Source of the DNA: Rhodopseudomonas_A palustris_F
GTDB taxonomy: Bacteria > Pseudomonadota > Alphaproteobacteria > Rhizobiales > Xanthobacteraceae
NCBI RefSeq assembly: GCF_000013745.1
Contig: NC_007925.1
Span: 2,356,001 to 2,420,000 of the forward strand
Length of the DNA stretch: 64,000 nucleotides
Direction: 5' to 3'
The notes beneath the pieces are model-generated. The model saw nothing but the letters and a program-made list of their open reading frames with translations. It was not told the DNA's origin and made no database searches. Positions 63,367 to 64,000 of the stretch are shown piece by piece. Made by a program: the position numbers and the translations under genes. Every line of letters begins with the position of its first letter. The stretch's first letter is position 1.

Positions 63367-64000
63367 ATGCATACCATCGTTCTGGCCACCCAAAAGGGCG
63401 GCAGCGGCAAGAGCACGCTCGCCATCGGGCTGGCGCTCGCCGCAATGCAGCACGGCCACGCGGTCCGGCTGATCGAGACCGACCCGCAGGGCACGCTGTC
63501 GAACTGGCGCCGTCGCCGCGCCAACGCCCAGCCGGTGGTGGAGGCGCTGGCCTCCGCCGACGACGTCGCGCAGCGCCTGGCCACCTTCGACCGCGCCGGG
63601 GTGACGCTGACCATCATCGACACCGCCGGCGGCATCCACGCGCTGACCGAGGCGGCGCTGGCCTGCGCCGATCTCTGCCTGATCCCGGTGCGGCCGAGCG
63701 TCGCCGACATCGAGGCCACCGTGCCGACGCTGGCGGCGATCCGCGGCTGCAACCGGCCGTTCGCCTATGTGCTGAACCAGACCCCGTACCGCGGTCAGCG
63801 CATCGGCCATGCCGCCACCACGCTGACCGACGAGGCGGCGCTGGATGCCGCGGGGGTGTTGGCGCTGCCCTACATCATGATGCGCAACGACCATCAGGAT
63901 GCGCTCGGGGCAGGCCTCGCCGTGTCGGAATACGCGCCGAACGGCAAATCCGCCGACGAGATCCGCGGGTTGTGGCAGTGGATCGAGGCTCGGCTCGGCG
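63367..64000 (+). CDS. ParA-family ATPase (runs off the right edge)
   Basis: The first 211 residues are visible. The deviant Walker A motif KGGSGKST is at residues 10-17, preceded by MHTIVLATQ. TDPQGTLSNWRRRRA and the Walker B TIIDTAGG follow, and then VLNQTPYRGQR. This is a ParA/MinD-type ATPase of the short type lacking an HTH at the N-terminus, as seen in single-gene chromosomal or plasmid partition-like loci of alphaproteobacteria. AAAGGG precedes the ATG. No ParB partner lies in the window, so its role is undefined. Confidence 0.88.
   Translation, partial: MHTIVLATQKGGSGKSTLAIGLALAAMQHGHAVRLIETDPQGTLSNWRRRRANAQPVVEALASADDVAQRLATFDRAGVTLTIIDTAGGIHALTEAALACADLCLIPVRPSVADIEATVPTLAAIRGCNRPFAYVLNQTPYRGQRIGHAATTLTDEAALDAAGVLALPYIMMRNDHQDALGAGLAVSEYAPNGKSADEIRGLWQWIEARLG

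Overview
The window is GC-rich chromosomal DNA of an alphaproteobacterium of the Nitrobacteraceae/Bradyrhizobiaceae, most likely a Rhodopseudomonas-type purple bacterium. This is inferred from gene content (a RubisCO-like protein paired with a cupin, a Tat-exported HiPIP, the thiO-S-G-E-C thiamine operon under a TPP riboswitch, an EmrAB pump with a TetR regulator, class A rnpB) and from many short dispersed palindromic repeats. No tRNA, rRNA, transposase, integrase or CRISPR array was found.

Layout. 1-3.2 kb: thiamine operon on the minus strand (riboswitch, thiO, thiS, thiG, thiE, start of thiC). 3.4-9 kb: envelope and redox genes (PRC-barrel protein, type II NADH dehydrogenase, DUF4403 protein, HiPIP, L,D-transpeptidase). 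9.5-13.5 kb: a large glycine-rich autotransporter and a small exported protein. 13.5-16.6 kb: repeats, small conserved hypotheticals and an extensin-like lipoprotein. 16.6-22.4 kb: TetR with a perfect operator, EmrA/EmrB, and an ABC exporter. 22.7-25.7 kb: cupin + RubisCO-like protein (MTA salvage), RNase P RNA and a peptidoglycan amidase. 26.3-35.1 kb: division/cell-wall (dcw) cluster rsmH-ftsL-ftsI-murE-murF-mraY-murD, which stops after murD. 35.5-47.2 kb: acyl-CoA metabolism (acyl-CoA ligase, thiolase, TetR, SDR, two acyl-CoA dehydrogenases, nitroreductase, AraC regulator, flavin-type oxidase, crotonase). 47.4-54.6 kb: a membrane cyclic-nucleotide-binding protein with a stand-alone DUF6537 protein, DUF3307 protein, NhaD antiporter, diguanylate cyclase, a MITE-like element and a cysteine-cluster protein. 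54.7-58.7 kb: a LuxR solo and four tandem paralogues of unknown function. 59-64 kb: a ParDE toxin-antitoxin pair between direct repeats, a PNPOx-like protein, LysR, an alginate-export-type porin and the start of a ParA-type ATPase.

Most unusual regions. (1) The 744-base gene-free stretch 39372-40115 carries nine irregularly spaced copies of a GGAAACGCCCAAGGAC-type motif, a strong hairpin and a period-10 tandem array carrying the same CCAAGG core; it ends just upstream of the SDR gene and matches no element class I know. (2) The tandem paralogue cluster 55447-58725 has a shared N-terminal module with divergent C-termini. A block of about 310 bp (repeat, leader and first ~30 codons) has been copied within it. 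(3) Across 54-60 kb, repeat-element termini supply the TAG stop codon of four neighbouring genes. The assignments rest on reading motifs and translations by eye; no database search was possible.
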